Source of the DNA: Aminipila sp963524205
GTDB taxonomy: Bacteria > Bacillota > Clostridia > Peptostreptococcales > Anaerovoracaceae
Length of the DNA: 64,000 bases
NCBI GenBank assembly: GCA_963524205.1
Contig: CAURED010000011.1
Coordinates: 1 to 64,000, forward strand
Reading direction: 5' to 3'
The notes under the pieces were generated by a model. The model searched no databases. It saw nothing but the letters and a program-made list of their open reading frames with translations, and had not been told where the DNA came from. Made by a program: the position numbers and the translations under genes. Below, piece by piece: positions 42,700 through 52,334 of the stretch (its first letter is position 1; each line of letters starts with the position of its first letter).

Positions 42700-43860
42700 T
42701 TATTTGCGAATATCCAACAATTTCTGCTTAAGTTCGCCTTCCATACGGCTCAATTCTATCTCAGCTTGAGCCCGCTTTTGACGGCCCTCCTCTTGAATCT
42801 TTGTAACCTCTTCTAATGTTGAAATCAGACTGTGATTGGTATTTACCAATGTTTCCATATCTACAATTCCACGCTCTGATTCCTTAGCTGTATCAATAGA
42901 CGCCATTTTCAAGGTCTCCGCATTCTTACGTAAAAGTTCATTGGTCATATCTGTCACCTGTCGCTGTGACTTAGCCGCCTGTTGAGAATTAGCAATTCCT
43001 AGAGAAAGTACCATCTGACTCTTCCAGAGAGGAATAGTGTTGACCAGAGTGGATTGAATTTTATCCGACATTAATGTATCATTGTTTTGAACAAGCCGAA
43101 TCTGTGGTGCCATCTGTATAGAAATCATTCGAGTAAGTTCCAGGTCGTGTAACTTTTTCTCAAACCGATTGCACAGAGAGGCAAGATCGTTTGCCGCCTG
43201 AGCATCCTCTGGGAGACCGCTGATCTGGGCCTTTTCTGCTAATTTAGGCAGCTCAACCCTCTGAACTTGATTTAATTTTTTCTTTCCTGCTAAAATGTAC
43301 ATAGTTAACTCTTTAAAGTAAACCTTGTTCATATCGTACATCTTGTCTAACATTGCCACATCTTTTAATAACTGAATCTGATGATTTTCTAGTATAGTAC
43401 ATATCTTATTTACATTGACTTCAGCCTTGTCGTATTTTATTTTCATATTAGTAAGTTTATTAGAAGTACGCTTAAAAATTCCTAAAAATCCTTTTTCATT
43501 CTCTTCTACTTCAAAGCTTTTTAACTCAGTAACAACACTGGACAGAATATTTCCTACTTCTCCCAAATCTTTTGTCCGTACATTATTTAGAGCAGATTCA
43601 GAGAAATCAGCGATTTTTTTCTGTGCACCTGAGCCATACTGTAAAATTAGATTAGAATTGCTCAATTCAATCTTCGATGCAAAATCATCCACTATTTTCT
43701 GTTCCTCTACAGTTAACGGAGGCTCTTGGATCGCAGGCGTCTGCTGTGCTGTACACTCCACAGGTATATTGGGTGCAATTGGCTGTACGGTTTCCTCCGG
43801 AAATGGTTCAAACGTCAAGGTAGGTGTTGGTGCTTCTGTCATTTTTATGTCTTCACTCAT
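42700..43860 (-). CDS. Toxic anion resistance (TelA) family protein
   Basis: 386-residue cytoplasmic, mostly helical protein of the TelA/YceH family. A proline-rich start (about 1-45) precedes helical bundles; the segment QMVLSLGIANSQQAAKSQRQ near 282 is typical. Named after tellurite resistance, but relatives also affect bacteriocin and cell-envelope stress. Directly after an XpaC-like gene (23 bp), the usual pairing. Confidence 0.88.
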   Translation of the reverse strand: MSEDIKMTEAPTPTLTFEPFPEETVQPIAPNIPVECTAQQTPAIQEPPLTVEEQKIVDDFASKIELSNSNLILQYGSGAQKKIADFSESALNNVRTKDLGEVGNILSSVVTELKSFEVEENEKGFLGIFKRTSNKLTNMKIKYDKAEVNVNKICTILENHQIQLLKDVAMLDKMYDMNKVYFKELTMYILAGKKKLNQVQRVELPKLAEKAQISGLPEDAQAANDLASLCNRFEKKLHDLELTRMISIQMAPQIRLVQNNDTLMSDKIQSTLVNTIPLWKSQMVLSLGIANSQQAAKSQRQVTDMTNELLRKNAETLKMASIDTAKESERGIVDMETLVNTNHSLISTLEEVTKIQEEGRQKRAQAEIELSRMEGELKQKLLDIRK

Positions 43861-43883
43861 TTTTCTATTCCTCCTTTGAGCCC

Positions 43884-45098
43884 CTAATTTGTGGCTTTAT
43901 TGTGCATTAATTCGTCATCTGTCAGGCCTTCCTGGGCCAATATAGTCTCAAGTGCGGAAATGTCAGAAGAAACATCCAAAATATCCGCCTGCATTAATTT
44001 TTTCATCAAGTTCTGATATGCCATATTTATGGTATCAAGTGTTCCTTTAATCTCTAGCTTTGTAGCCACAATCTCCTCTTGATTGAATCCATGTTCGTCA
44101 AAGTTCTGATATGCCTTAACGAGCTTAAGGGTAATTGGCATATAATAGCACATAAATTTGCGAATTTCTGGAAGCTTATCCGGATGTTGCTCCACATAAT
44201 CAAAGATTTTTGTGGTAACAGTTTCCAAATGATCAAGCTTTTCTGATATTTCTACTTCTGGTAATGCATCGTTTGCAGCCTTTATGATTTGAATATAGTT
44301 TTTACCCTCATCAATAGTCTCTTTAAGTACATTTCCATCTTGCCTGTTGGCCCACTTTTCTTTTTCCCTTTTTTCAGCTGCTTGTCTTTCTTTAGCATTT
44401 TTCATGGTTTCCAGATACTGAGTATATGTCTTGTAATCAGTCATCAGACAAGTTTCCTGCTCATCAAGATATGCTTCTGCAAACAACCCTGCTTTAATCA
44501 TTTTACGAAGATTATTTATGATGAATTTTGATTCTTCACCAGTGGCTGTGGACAATTCCTGTATCGTACAATATGTACGTCCATTCAACACCTTTTGGTA
44601 ACGTTTGAACCTCTTTGTACGGTTTCTTAATTTAAATCCAACGATAATCATTGGCAGAAAGGCGAAAAAAAGCACTCCAAATATCGTATTAATGACTGTC
44701 AATGCTGCAATATTTCCAATTGTGGCTTCGGTTACTATTCCAATTAAGGTTACCAGTCCGGTAGTAATTACTCCAATAAATCCAAAAACCAGAAACAGAA
44801 TACTTGCCAAAGAACCTGTCCCTTTAGTCATTTTATGACTTGATCTGTAATTTTGTGTACTAAAGGGACCATAGTTCCTTACGTCATTATCATTTCGGTA
44901 TTCTTTTGACAACGGTGGTAATCCATCACCATTAAAAGGCTCTTGAAAAAACGGACTCCCCCCCATTCCCGGAACATTATGCATCGTACGATTAATAGTG
45001 TTCTTCAAATCATAAAGATCTTGATTATTCAACACTTTTCTGACCGTCCTGCTGATTTCTTCTCCAAAATCTATAAAATTGTTATTTCTCATGTTCAC
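43884..45098 (-). CDS. XpaC-like protein (5-bromo-4-chloroindolyl phosphate hydrolysis family)
   Basis: 404-residue protein with two membrane helices near 98-160, an RNRTKRFKRYQKVL basic stretch after them, a small helical domain (CTIQELSTATGE) and a long helical C-terminus. Partner of TelA. The start is GTG 45098 with AAGGG close by; ATG 45092 is an alternative. The enzymatic name comes from an old plate phenotype and should not be taken as function. Confidence 0.83.
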   Translation of the reverse strand: MNMRNNNFIDFGEEISRTVRKVLNNQDLYDLKNTINRTMHNVPGMGGSPFFQEPFNGDGLPPLSKEYRNDNDVRNYGPFSTQNYRSSHKMTKGTGSLASILFLVFGFIGVITTGLVTLIGIVTEATIGNIAALTVINTIFGVLFFAFLPMIIVGFKLRNRTKRFKRYQKVLNGRTYCTIQELSTATGEESKFIINNLRKMIKAGLFAEAYLDEQETCLMTDYKTYTQYLETMKNAKERQAAEKREKEKWANRQDGNVLKETIDEGKNYIQIIKAANDALPEVEISEKLDHLETVTTKIFDYVEQHPDKLPEIRKFMCYYMPITLKLVKAYQNFDEHGFNQEEIVATKLEIKGTLDTINMAYQNLMKKLMQADILDVSSDISALETILAQEGLTDDELMHNKATN

Positions 45099-45204
45099 AA
45101 TAATCCCTTCCCTACTGTAACTGTGTTTTTAATTATTTGGATTTATTATATCATAAATGTCCATATTTTCACATGGCTTTTATTGAGTTTGATACCGCTC
45201 TCTT

Positions 45205-45243
45205 AATTAAAAAGACTGAGTCCTATTAATACAGGAATCAGTC
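45205..45243 (-). terminator. Intrinsic terminator after the chemotaxis-receptor remnant
   Basis: Minus-strand stem GACTGA/TCAGTC extended by CCT/AGG, then TTTTT. It ends the decayed receptor transcript. Confidence 0.65.
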
Positions 45244-45294
45244 CTCAATATCCATTTAATTATATTCTCTAACATTTGAAAACCGTTACAATAA

Positions 45295-45480
45295 CTAATT
45301 TTTTAATTTAAATTTACCAACAAGTTCTTTAAGTCGCTGTGATTGTCGGTTAGATGCTTCAGAAATATTTTAAACAATATCGGAAACTGCCTTTGCCTTT
45401 TCAACAACTCGCAAAAGTGATTTAGCAGTCTCATCCGCAATTTTAGAACCACTTACAATACTAGTTATTGTACCATAGGC
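45295..45480 (-). pseudogene. C-terminal remnant of a methyl-accepting chemotaxis protein
   Basis: The minus strand reads GSKIADETAKSLLRVVEKAK then AVSDIV, an in-frame TAA, then NISEASNRQSQRLKELVGKF, the tail of a receptor signalling domain. Only about 60 residues remain and the stop interrupts them. The rest of 45099-45617 shows no gene; it holds this remnant, its terminator and AT-rich DNA before the hydrolase gene. Confidence 0.75.
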
Positions 45481-45617
45481 AGTTAAAAATAAAAACTGAA
45501 TTTCTATTTTTATCTATGTTTAAACTGTAGGATAAGTTTTCCATTAGATTGTTAGTCGGTATTATATTAAAATAGTATTATAGTCTAATCCGTACTAGTA
45601 GGCATAAGGAGGCAAAC

Positions 45618-46484
45618 ATGAACAAGACAAAAGGAATGAGACTAATTTTTTTCGTCTCAATCTTAACCTTCAGTATCGCTTTATTTTTATATGCTTCAAC
45701 AGCATTTACTCAAAATAACAGCGACTCAGAGGGTCAAGGAAGTAAATTATCTAAATCAGAGACAAATATCGCAATGAAAAATACTTCGGATAGTAGTAGT
45801 TCAAATATGAAGCAATTATCCGATGATTCCTCTGAAGGTTATGCAGATGAACGAATGACATTTTTCAATGGACAAACTGGTGATGAAGGAACTGTCATCT
45901 CTAGAGGATTAACAAGTAGAGATACATATTATAAAGAAAAGCAAAGAAAAGAACCTGTAAAACCGTCTGCTGCATCGGTTGCTCCAACTGAAGTAAAGAA
46001 GATTGAAAGCCCGCAAAGTACTCAAGCTGAAGCAAAGGAAAACGAAGTCCCACAAAGTACTCAGGCTGAAGTAAAGAAAATTCAAGTCCAGCAAAGTACT
46101 CAGGAAAAAGCTGATTCACAATATGAGAATGACTTGGGGCTGCTTGCAAGATTAATTACAGCAGAAGCACAAGGTGAACCATATGAAGCAAAAGTAGCTG
46201 TGGGCGCTGTGGTTATAAACAGAGTAAATAGTGGTGTATGGGCACATACAATAAAAGGAGTTATATACCAGAATATCAACGGGTATTATCAATTTACTCC
46301 GGTTGCAAACGGATGGATCAATAAGCCTGCCGAACCAGAATCCATCCAGGCTGCGGAAGCTGCAATGAACGGATCGGATCCTACAAGCGGTGCACAGTTC
46401 TATTATGATGATAAAGCTACCAATGCATGGATTTTGTCTAAACCGATTTCTGTACAAATTGGACATATGATTTATGCCTATTAA
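45618..46484 (+). CDS. SleB/CwlJ-type cell wall hydrolase with repeat linker
   Basis: 288-residue exported or membrane-anchored hydrolase. N-terminal signal/anchor at about 7-30, a Ser-rich segment, then a linker with three imperfect units near 117-162 (units end PQSTQ, PQSTQ, QQSTQ). The Hydrolase_2 (SleB) domain fills about 172-288, opening LARLITAEAQGEPYEAKVAV with the catalytic Glu in TAEAQGE and ending FYYDDKATNAW. Such lytic transglycosylase-like domains open the spore cortex at germination. AAGGAGG ribosome site. Confidence 0.85.
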   Translation: MNKTKGMRLIFFVSILTFSIALFLYASTAFTQNNSDSEGQGSKLSKSETNIAMKNTSDSSSSNMKQLSDDSSEGYADERMTFFNGQTGDEGTVISRGLTSRDTYYKEKQRKEPVKPSAASVAPTEVKKIESPQSTQAEAKENEVPQSTQAEVKKIQVQQSTQEKADSQYENDLGLLARLITAEAQGEPYEAKVAVGAVVINRVNSGVWAHTIKGVIYQNINGYYQFTPVANGWINKPAEPESIQAAEAAMNGSDPTSGAQFYYDDKATNAWILSKPISVQIGHMIYAY

Positions 46485-46489
46485 AGGTA

Positions 46490-46528
46490 TAAAAAATAGC
46501 TTGTTCAGGATTCGATCCTGAACAAGCT
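46490..46528 (-). terminator. Intrinsic terminator of the agmatine operon
   Basis: Fourteen-bp perfect stem (arms 46528-46515 and 46511-46498) with loop CGA, followed by ATTTTTT on the minus strand, 50 bp after the carbamate kinase stop. Convergent with the SleB gene. Confidence 0.85.
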
Positions 46529-46578
46529 GAAAAATTAATTAATTTTAAAATAATGTATAGCATGGTAGATTAGCAGTT

Positions 46579-47514
46579 TTATACGATTTTAGTACCGCTT
46601 TTACCCATCATGGCAAGTGGAGCTTTCTCTAGAGAGGCAATCACTGCGGTTCTTCCTTTTTTACTTTCTGCAAAAGTTATAGCAGCCTCTACTTTTGGAC
46701 GCATGCTTCCTGCTGCAAACTGTCCTTCTTTACAGTAATTCTTAGCTTCTTCAATTGTAATCTCTGTTAAATTTTGTTGCTTAGGAGTTCCATAATTAAT
46801 GGCTACGTAATCAACAGCGGTTAATATAAACAGGTAGTCTGCATCAACCAGTTCAGCAAGCTTAGCAGATGCATAATCTTTATCAATAACTGCAGCTACA
46901 CCTTTATAATCTCCATTCTCATCTAAAATCACAGGGATACCGCCACCACCACAGGCAATTACAATAAACTCGGAATCTAACAATTTTATTATGGATTCCC
47001 TCTCTACGATATCAATTGGCTTAGGAGAGGCAACCATCTGTCTGTAACCTCTTCCAGAATCTTCTTTCATCACTACACTTTTATCTTCTTCCATTATTTT
47101 TTTAGCTTCATTTTCGGTGTAAAAACTACCTATTGGTTTAGAAGGGTTTAAAAATGCAGGATCATTTTTGTCTACAATCATCTGCGTAATTACAGTTACT
47201 GCCTGCCAAGGCATTCCCTGTCGATGAAGTTCTTTTTTTATTCCCTTTTGAAGATGGTAACCAATGTATCCCTGACTCATAGCCGTACATTCTGGAAGCT
47301 CAATTCTGGGTACCTTTTCACTTTTTCCTGATGCTATATCAAATGCAAGATTAATCATGCCAACCTGTGGACCATTTCCATGACTAATGATAATTTCATG
47401 TCCCTGCTTAATTAGACCCACCAGGGATGGTGTCGCATTTTCAATCATTCTTTGTTGCTCTTCTGGCGAATTTCCAAGGGCATTTCCACCTAATGCGATA
47501 ACAATTCTTGACAT
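46579..47514 (-). CDS. aguC: Carbamate kinase of the agmatine deiminase pathway
   Basis: 311-residue amino-acid-kinase-fold enzyme: carbamoyl phosphate plus ADP gives ATP, ammonia and CO2. Opening IVIALGGNALG, HGNGPQVG near 44-51 and ACGGGGIPV near 207 are the family's nucleotide and substrate loops. Last gene of the agmatine cluster, so it captures the energy of the route. ATG 47514 has AGGAG; an in-frame start at 47613 would lie inside the agmatine deiminase gene. It could equally be named arcC, but the context is agmatine. Confidence 0.92.
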   Translation of the reverse strand: MSRIVIALGGNALGNSPEEQQRMIENATPSLVGLIKQGHEIIISHGNGPQVGMINLAFDIASGKSEKVPRIELPECTAMSQGYIGYHLQKGIKKELHRQGMPWQAVTVITQMIVDKNDPAFLNPSKPIGSFYTENEAKKIMEEDKSVVMKEDSGRGYRQMVASPKPIDIVERESIIKLLDSEFIVIACGGGGIPVILDENGDYKGVAAVIDKDYASAKLAELVDADYLFILTAVDYVAINYGTPKQQNLTEITIEEAKNYCKEGQFAAGSMRPKVEAAITFAESKKGRTAVIASLEKAPLAMMGKSGTKIV

Positions 47515-47533
47515 ATGTAATTCTCCTAACTTT

Positions 47534-48628
47534 TTAATATACTTTTGGCTGTTGCTGTGTAATACAATGAATATTTCCTCCACCAAGAAGAATTTCTCTT
47601 GCATAAACACCAACTATCTTATGATTTGGGAAACAGTTCTGTAATGTTTCTTTTGCTTTTTCATCATTTGGATCGTTAAAAGTTGGAAATACAACTCCGC
47701 CATTTGCAATATAGAAGTTCGCATATGAAGCAGCAAGCCGATCACCTTCTTGACGTGGTAATGTTCCATCAATAGCATCGACACCTTCGCTTTCTTGTTT
47801 TGTAATCAAGATATTTGAAGGAAGTAATAGCTTAGTCACCTCTAATCTTCTTCCCTTGGCATCTGTTTCATTGCTTAAAATGTCATAAGCTTTTTGACAT
47901 ATTTCATATTGTGGATCATCCTTATTCTCTGTCCATGCCAATACGACCTTACCTGGTGCAATATAATGAATAATATTATCCACGTGCCCATTTGTTTCAT
48001 CATGGTAAATTCCATAGGGTATCCAAATAATCTTTTCAAGATTTAAATATTCTTTTAATATACCTTCAATTTCCTCTTTAGTAAGTTTGGAGTTTCTTCC
48101 CCCACTTAACAGGCATTCTTCCGTTGTTATTAATGTGCCTTCACCATCTACATGAATAGAGCCGCCCTCCAGGATGAAATCATCTAAGCGGTATCTATCC
48201 TTTCTTTCTATATCGCAAACCTTTCGTGCTACATGATCGTCATCTGACCAAGGGAAATACAAGCCATCAACTAATCCACCCCACGCATTAAATGTCCAAT
48301 CGATTCCTCTTATTTCTTTACCATTAGTCACAAAAGATGGACCGCAATCACGAATCCATGAATCATCATTTGACATTTCAACAGTTCTCACACAATCTGG
48401 CAGCATATTTCTTGCGTTATCATATTGTGCATCGCTGACACACACCGTAACGGGTTCAAATTCACTTATCACTGCTGCAACCTCTGCAAAAACCTTCTGT
48501 GCAGGTTTTCCGCCAAGTCTCCAGTTATCAGGACGTTCCGGCCATAGTATCCAACAGCCTTCATGTGGTTCAAATTCTCCAGGCATTCTAAATCCATCCT
48601 GTTTCGGAGTAGTTGTTAAAGTTTTCAT
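47534..48628 (-). CDS. aguA: Agmatine deiminase
   Basis: 364-residue guanidine-modifying enzyme: agmatine to N-carbamoylputrescine plus ammonia. Opens PKQDGFRMPGEFEPHEGCW, has the Asp of MSNDDSWIRDCGP near 85-97, EGGSIHVDGEGT near 155, and the nucleophile Cys355 in GGGNIHC near the end. Twenty bases after the antiporter gene. Confidence 0.95.
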   Translation of the reverse strand: MKTLTTTPKQDGFRMPGEFEPHEGCWILWPERPDNWRLGGKPAQKVFAEVAAVISEFEPVTVCVSDAQYDNARNMLPDCVRTVEMSNDDSWIRDCGPSFVTNGKEIRGIDWTFNAWGGLVDGLYFPWSDDDHVARKVCDIERKDRYRLDDFILEGGSIHVDGEGTLITTEECLLSGGRNSKLTKEEIEGILKEYLNLEKIIWIPYGIYHDETNGHVDNIIHYIAPGKVVLAWTENKDDPQYEICQKAYDILSNETDAKGRRLEVTKLLLPSNILITKQESEGVDAIDGTLPRQEGDRLAASYANFYIANGGVVFPTFNDPNDEKAKETLQNCFPNHKIVGVYAREILLGGGNIHCITQQQPKVY

Positions 48629-48648
48629 AATACTTCCTTCTTTCTAAT

Positions 48649-50022
48649 CTAATTTTTCTGACCAACTTTTTTAATTTTAATAATAATTTCTCCGATGATA
48701 ATACATACAATAGATCCAATGGTAATCGGTAGCGTTGCACCTAAAGTTTCTGCATCAAAGCTTAATGGGATTGCCAAAAAGATTAAAGCAATTATTATTA
48801 ATATCATTGGAACCATTGCTAATACTTTTAAAAATGTTTTGCTTCCACTAACCTTAAATGGTCTTTCCACCTCAGAATCAATCTCTCGAAGCCTTAAGAA
48901 AGCTGGGAAAATTGGCAGGTAAGCCAATAAAAACATAACTAGATTAAGTGCGAAGAAACTCCAGAACAAATCCTGGTTTGGTAAAATTGGTGATAAAGTA
49001 ACAATAAGAGTTGCTACAATTCCATTCATGATTGCTGCTCCTGTTGGCATATCGTTTTTCTTGCTTGTCTTAGCAAAAACTGCTGGCATATCACCATTAG
49101 AAGCTGCATATTTTGCTACATTATTAACACCTAAAGACCAGGAAATCATATTTCCAAATAGCGTCAGAAGGAACAAAATTGCCATTATACTGATAAAAAT
49201 CCCTGAGGTCTTTCCGGTTAAAAACTGAAGGCTGTCAATCATGCCACTGCTTGTACTAACCTCTGCCGTAGGAATCGCAACACCTATTCCAAAAGCTGAA
49301 AAAATGTAAATTGCTGCAATAGCTATTCCACCTACTACAATTGATTGCGGGATCTGTTTCTTGGGATTGTTCATACTATCTGCAAAAGTACATATAACCT
49401 CAAATCCTAAAAAATTAAATAATATAACAGAAATAAAGGATAAACTGTTAAGGTCAAAGGATGGTAATAAAGAAGATAAAGTATATTCATTTGCAACACC
49501 CTTGGTAATTGCTCCATATATACCAAAGCCACCTACTACTAGCGCTAAAAACACCTTTATAATTGCTGCGCCATCCAAAATCCAGACACTATCACATACT
49601 GGGAAAAAGCTAATGAATACAATAATCCAAATAAAAATAAGTTCAATAACCAAACTTTGAACAACTCCTAATTCTTGGCCCAAAATCATGCCTATTATTT
49701 CTGGAAACATTACGGCTAGTGAAGCCATCCATAATGGAAAGTTAATCCAATAATACCAGGAGGCTCTGGCTCCCCATTTTGCTCCAAAAGCTTTCTTTAT
49801 CCAATCATATAAGCCACCTTCACTGTTATATGTAGTGCCTAATTCAGATGAGATTAAACCATATGGTAATAGAAAGGTAATCATTAGAAATATCCACCAG
49901 AAATATTGGGAGTTTCCTATAGCCGCAACCGGAGCTGCTGCTTCTGCTACAAACACAACGCATATTACAGCTAATATTGCATCAATTAACCTAAATTTCT
50001 TTTTTTCATCAATTTCTGACAT
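48649..50022 (-). CDS. aguD: Agmatine/putrescine antiporter (APC superfamily)
   Basis: 457-residue transporter with 12 predicted membrane helices and the glutamate:GABA/agmatine-type start LIDAILAVICVVFVAEAAAP. In AguD systems it swaps outside agmatine for inside putrescine. Substrate is assigned from its place between putrescine carbamoyltransferase and agmatine deiminase. Confidence 0.88.
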   Translation of the reverse strand: MSEIDEKKKFRLIDAILAVICVVFVAEAAAPVAAIGNSQYFWWIFLMITFLLPYGLISSELGTTYNSEGGLYDWIKKAFGAKWGARASWYYWINFPLWMASLAVMFPEIIGMILGQELGVVQSLVIELIFIWIIVFISFFPVCDSVWILDGAAIIKVFLALVVGGFGIYGAITKGVANEYTLSSLLPSFDLNSLSFISVILFNFLGFEVICTFADSMNNPKKQIPQSIVVGGIAIAAIYIFSAFGIGVAIPTAEVSTSSGMIDSLQFLTGKTSGIFISIMAILFLLTLFGNMISWSLGVNNVAKYAASNGDMPAVFAKTSKKNDMPTGAAIMNGIVATLIVTLSPILPNQDLFWSFFALNLVMFLLAYLPIFPAFLRLREIDSEVERPFKVSGSKTFLKVLAMVPMILIIIALIFLAIPLSFDAETLGATLPITIGSIVCIIIGEIIIKIKKVGQKN

Positions 50023-50046
50023 TGAGTTTCCTCCTTTCTATTGAGC

Positions 50047-51069
50047 CTAGAGTGCTCTTTTTAGAAATACTTCTAAATCTGCCTTTGCTGTTGCTTGTTC
50101 TTCTTCATCAACTGATCTTTTTGCCTTTTCTAAAAAGTAAACTAATAGCCCCCTCATAGAGGTTAATCTGTTTTCTGCTTCATCAAAACAAATGGAATAC
50201 TCTGAGTCAATTACTTCATCTACGACTTCTTCTCCTCTGCTTGCTGGCAGACAGTGCATAAACTTTGCATGAGGGGCTGCTTTTTTCATCATGGCATCCG
50301 TAACCTGGTATTTTGGATAAAAGATTTTCATTCTATCCTCTTGAGAAAGTTCAGCATCATATAGGCCATACCAAACATCTGTATAAACAAAGTCGGCATC
50401 TTTTAAAGCCTCATTTTCATCTTCCGTAATAAAAATGCTTCCGCCTGATTTCTCACAATTTCCCTGTCCAGTCTTTATATGATTTTCTCTTAACTGGTAT
50501 CCTTTTGGACCAAACTGTACGAAATTCATACCTAATTTGGTTGTAATAAACATTAAGGAAGCACATACTTGTGTAGCATCACCAACGAAAACCACTTTGC
50601 AATCTTCCAATTTTTTACCTGCTGGAAGATGCTCTATCATAGTGCAGACATCCCCCATTTCTTGTGTTGGATGGTTATAATCAGACATTCCGTTGATTAC
50701 AGGAATTGTTGCATTCATTGCAAGATCTGCAACACTTTTATGTCTGTCAACACGAGCCATTACGATGTCAACTAATCTGGATAAAACTTTACTTGTGTCC
50801 TCAATTGTTTCATGCCCGCCCAACTGTATCTGACCAGGAGCTAAATACTGAGCATGTCCACCTAACTGTCCCATTGCCGTCTCAAATGATATTCTTGTTC
50901 TTGTAGAAGATTGCTGAAAAATCATACCTAAGGTTTTGTTCTTTAATAATTGCGGATAATAACCGGCTTTAATACATTTCTTAATTTTAAGAGAGAGATT
51001 AATGATATCCATTAACTCCTCTTTTGTGAAATCGTTTGTGTCAATAAAATCCTTTTTTAACTGTTCCAT
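50047..51069 (-). CDS. aguB: Putrescine carbamoyltransferase
   Basis: 340-residue transcarbamylase that phosphorolyses N-carbamoylputrescine to putrescine and carbamoyl phosphate. Carbamoyl-phosphate loop SSTRTRISFE near 54-63 and HCLPASRGEEV near 265-275 are intact. The QYLAPGQIQLGGHETIEDT stretch near 75 and the long C-terminal helix (about 310-340) separate it from ornithine carbamoyltransferase. First gene of the catabolic operon. Also called ptcA. Confidence 0.9.
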   Translation of the reverse strand: MEQLKKDFIDTNDFTKEELMDIINLSLKIKKCIKAGYYPQLLKNKTLGMIFQQSSTRTRISFETAMGQLGGHAQYLAPGQIQLGGHETIEDTSKVLSRLVDIVMARVDRHKSVADLAMNATIPVINGMSDYNHPTQEMGDVCTMIEHLPAGKKLEDCKVVFVGDATQVCASLMFITTKLGMNFVQFGPKGYQLRENHIKTGQGNCEKSGGSIFITEDENEALKDADFVYTDVWYGLYDAELSQEDRMKIFYPKYQVTDAMMKKAAPHAKFMHCLPASRGEEVVDEVIDSEYSICFDEAENRLTSMRGLLVYFLEKAKRSVDEEEQATAKADLEVFLKRAL

Positions 51070-51368
51070 TACTCTAATTTCTCCTTTTCTTTACTGAATT
51101 TATGATGGTAACATTACTTAAGTAGCACCAAGCATGAATTAAGCTATCTGCTTGCTGTAACTTGATGTCTCGACAATACTCATGATTAGCTCAGTTGAAA
51201 AGGGTGATTTTTTTATATCTTCTATATCTCTGGTATTTTCTCATCTAAACTTTTCTAATCTTTTAAATTACGCTCAAAGTTTAGACATGTTTCGACAAGT
51301 CCATCTTGCAATCATTTTCCCCTTCCGTTATACTGATTTTATTAAAACAGAAAAGAGGGTCATGCTGG

Positions 51369-52322
51369 ATGGATATCATTGTTTTTTTATATAACGTAGT
51401 ATTGCTTTTATTGTATGGGACCGCTATGATTTACAGTTTTATCACCTATGGTCTAAAAAAGTTTTCAGTCTGTTTTTATTTAACAGTACTTTTTTTATTC
51501 TATATCTTCGACAATACTGTCATCTATATGACAGAATTCCTTCATGATTTTTCAGTGAGATACAATACCTCATTTATGTCCGTTCCTGCTTTTAAAACTG
51601 TCATTGTAATCGTAACCGCCTTTTGTCTTACCAATATTAATAAACGTATTTTTAAAAAATCACTATCTACAATGGATTTCATTGTACTAATCTCATTAGG
51701 CCTATGGGATCTCTTTGTTCCTATGCTACGTGATAGTGCATTTATGGTTTGGCTTTATTATCTTCCGTATCAGCTTTTTACCCTTTATATTAGTGTAACT
51801 GGCCTATTAATCATAAAAAGGGACAAAAAAATAGCAGAAGAAATACCATTTCTAAAGCATTATAAAAAAATACTCTTGTGTACTCTTCTGTTTTCTTTTT
51901 TCATTGTGATAGAGGATACTATCGTAATATTCAATTTTGATGTATATAGGAGTCTTTTAGTAAAAATTAATAATAGAAGTCTCACGGAAGACATTTTAAG
52001 CATTATTTATTCGCTTTTCTTTATCTATCATTTATCAAAAGAACTGCAAAATGATACTTTTAATTGTTCACCCGTTACTATTGATAATTTTGTAGATAAT
52101 GACCATTTCTATCGATTTATTAAAATGCATAATTTCACAACAAGAGAACAGGATATTCTCAAATATCTTTTAGAAGATAAGAATAATCAGGAAATCAGTG
52201 ATATTCTTTTCATTTCCATTGGCACAGTAAAAACACATGTCCATAATATTTATCAAAAAGCGAATGTTACTAAAAGAAACCAGCTAATTAGATTCTATAA
52301 AGACTGGATAGATTACAATTAA
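51369..52322 (+). CDS. aguR: Membrane-bound LuxR-family regulator of the agmatine cluster
   Basis: 317-residue one-component regulator: about seven membrane helices in residues 1-215 and a C-terminal LuxR helix-turn-helix near 245-310 (TTREQDILKYLLEDKNNQEI then IGTVKTHVHNIYQK). This matches AguR of lactic acid bacteria, which senses agmatine outside and activates the agu operon. Divergently transcribed from aguB, the usual arrangement. I use ATG 51369, just after GAGGG; an in-frame start at 51306 adds residues without membrane character. The 51070-51368 gap should hold both promoters; none is strong to the eye. Confidence 0.85.
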   Translation: MDIIVFLYNVVLLLLYGTAMIYSFITYGLKKFSVCFYLTVLFLFYIFDNTVIYMTEFLHDFSVRYNTSFMSVPAFKTVIVIVTAFCLTNINKRIFKKSLSTMDFIVLISLGLWDLFVPMLRDSAFMVWLYYLPYQLFTLYISVTGLLIIKRDKKIAEEIPFLKHYKKILLCTLLFSFFIVIEDTIVIFNFDVYRSLLVKINNRSLTEDILSIIYSLFFIYHLSKELQNDTFNCSPVTIDNFVDNDHFYRFIKMHNFTTREQDILKYLLEDKNNQEISDILFISIGTVKTHVHNIYQKANVTKRNQLIRFYKDWIDYN

Positions 52323-52334
52323 AAGATTAGTTCA

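Noticed and set aside
45901..46149. Minus-strand ORF opposite the SleB-like gene
   Set aside because: Its Leu/Gln-rich repeats are the reverse complement of the hydrolase linker repeat.
50047..51069. Ornithine carbamoyltransferase of an arginine deiminase pathway
   Set aside because: No arginine deiminase gene is present; agmatine deiminase and the long C-terminal helix favour putrescine carbamoyltransferase.
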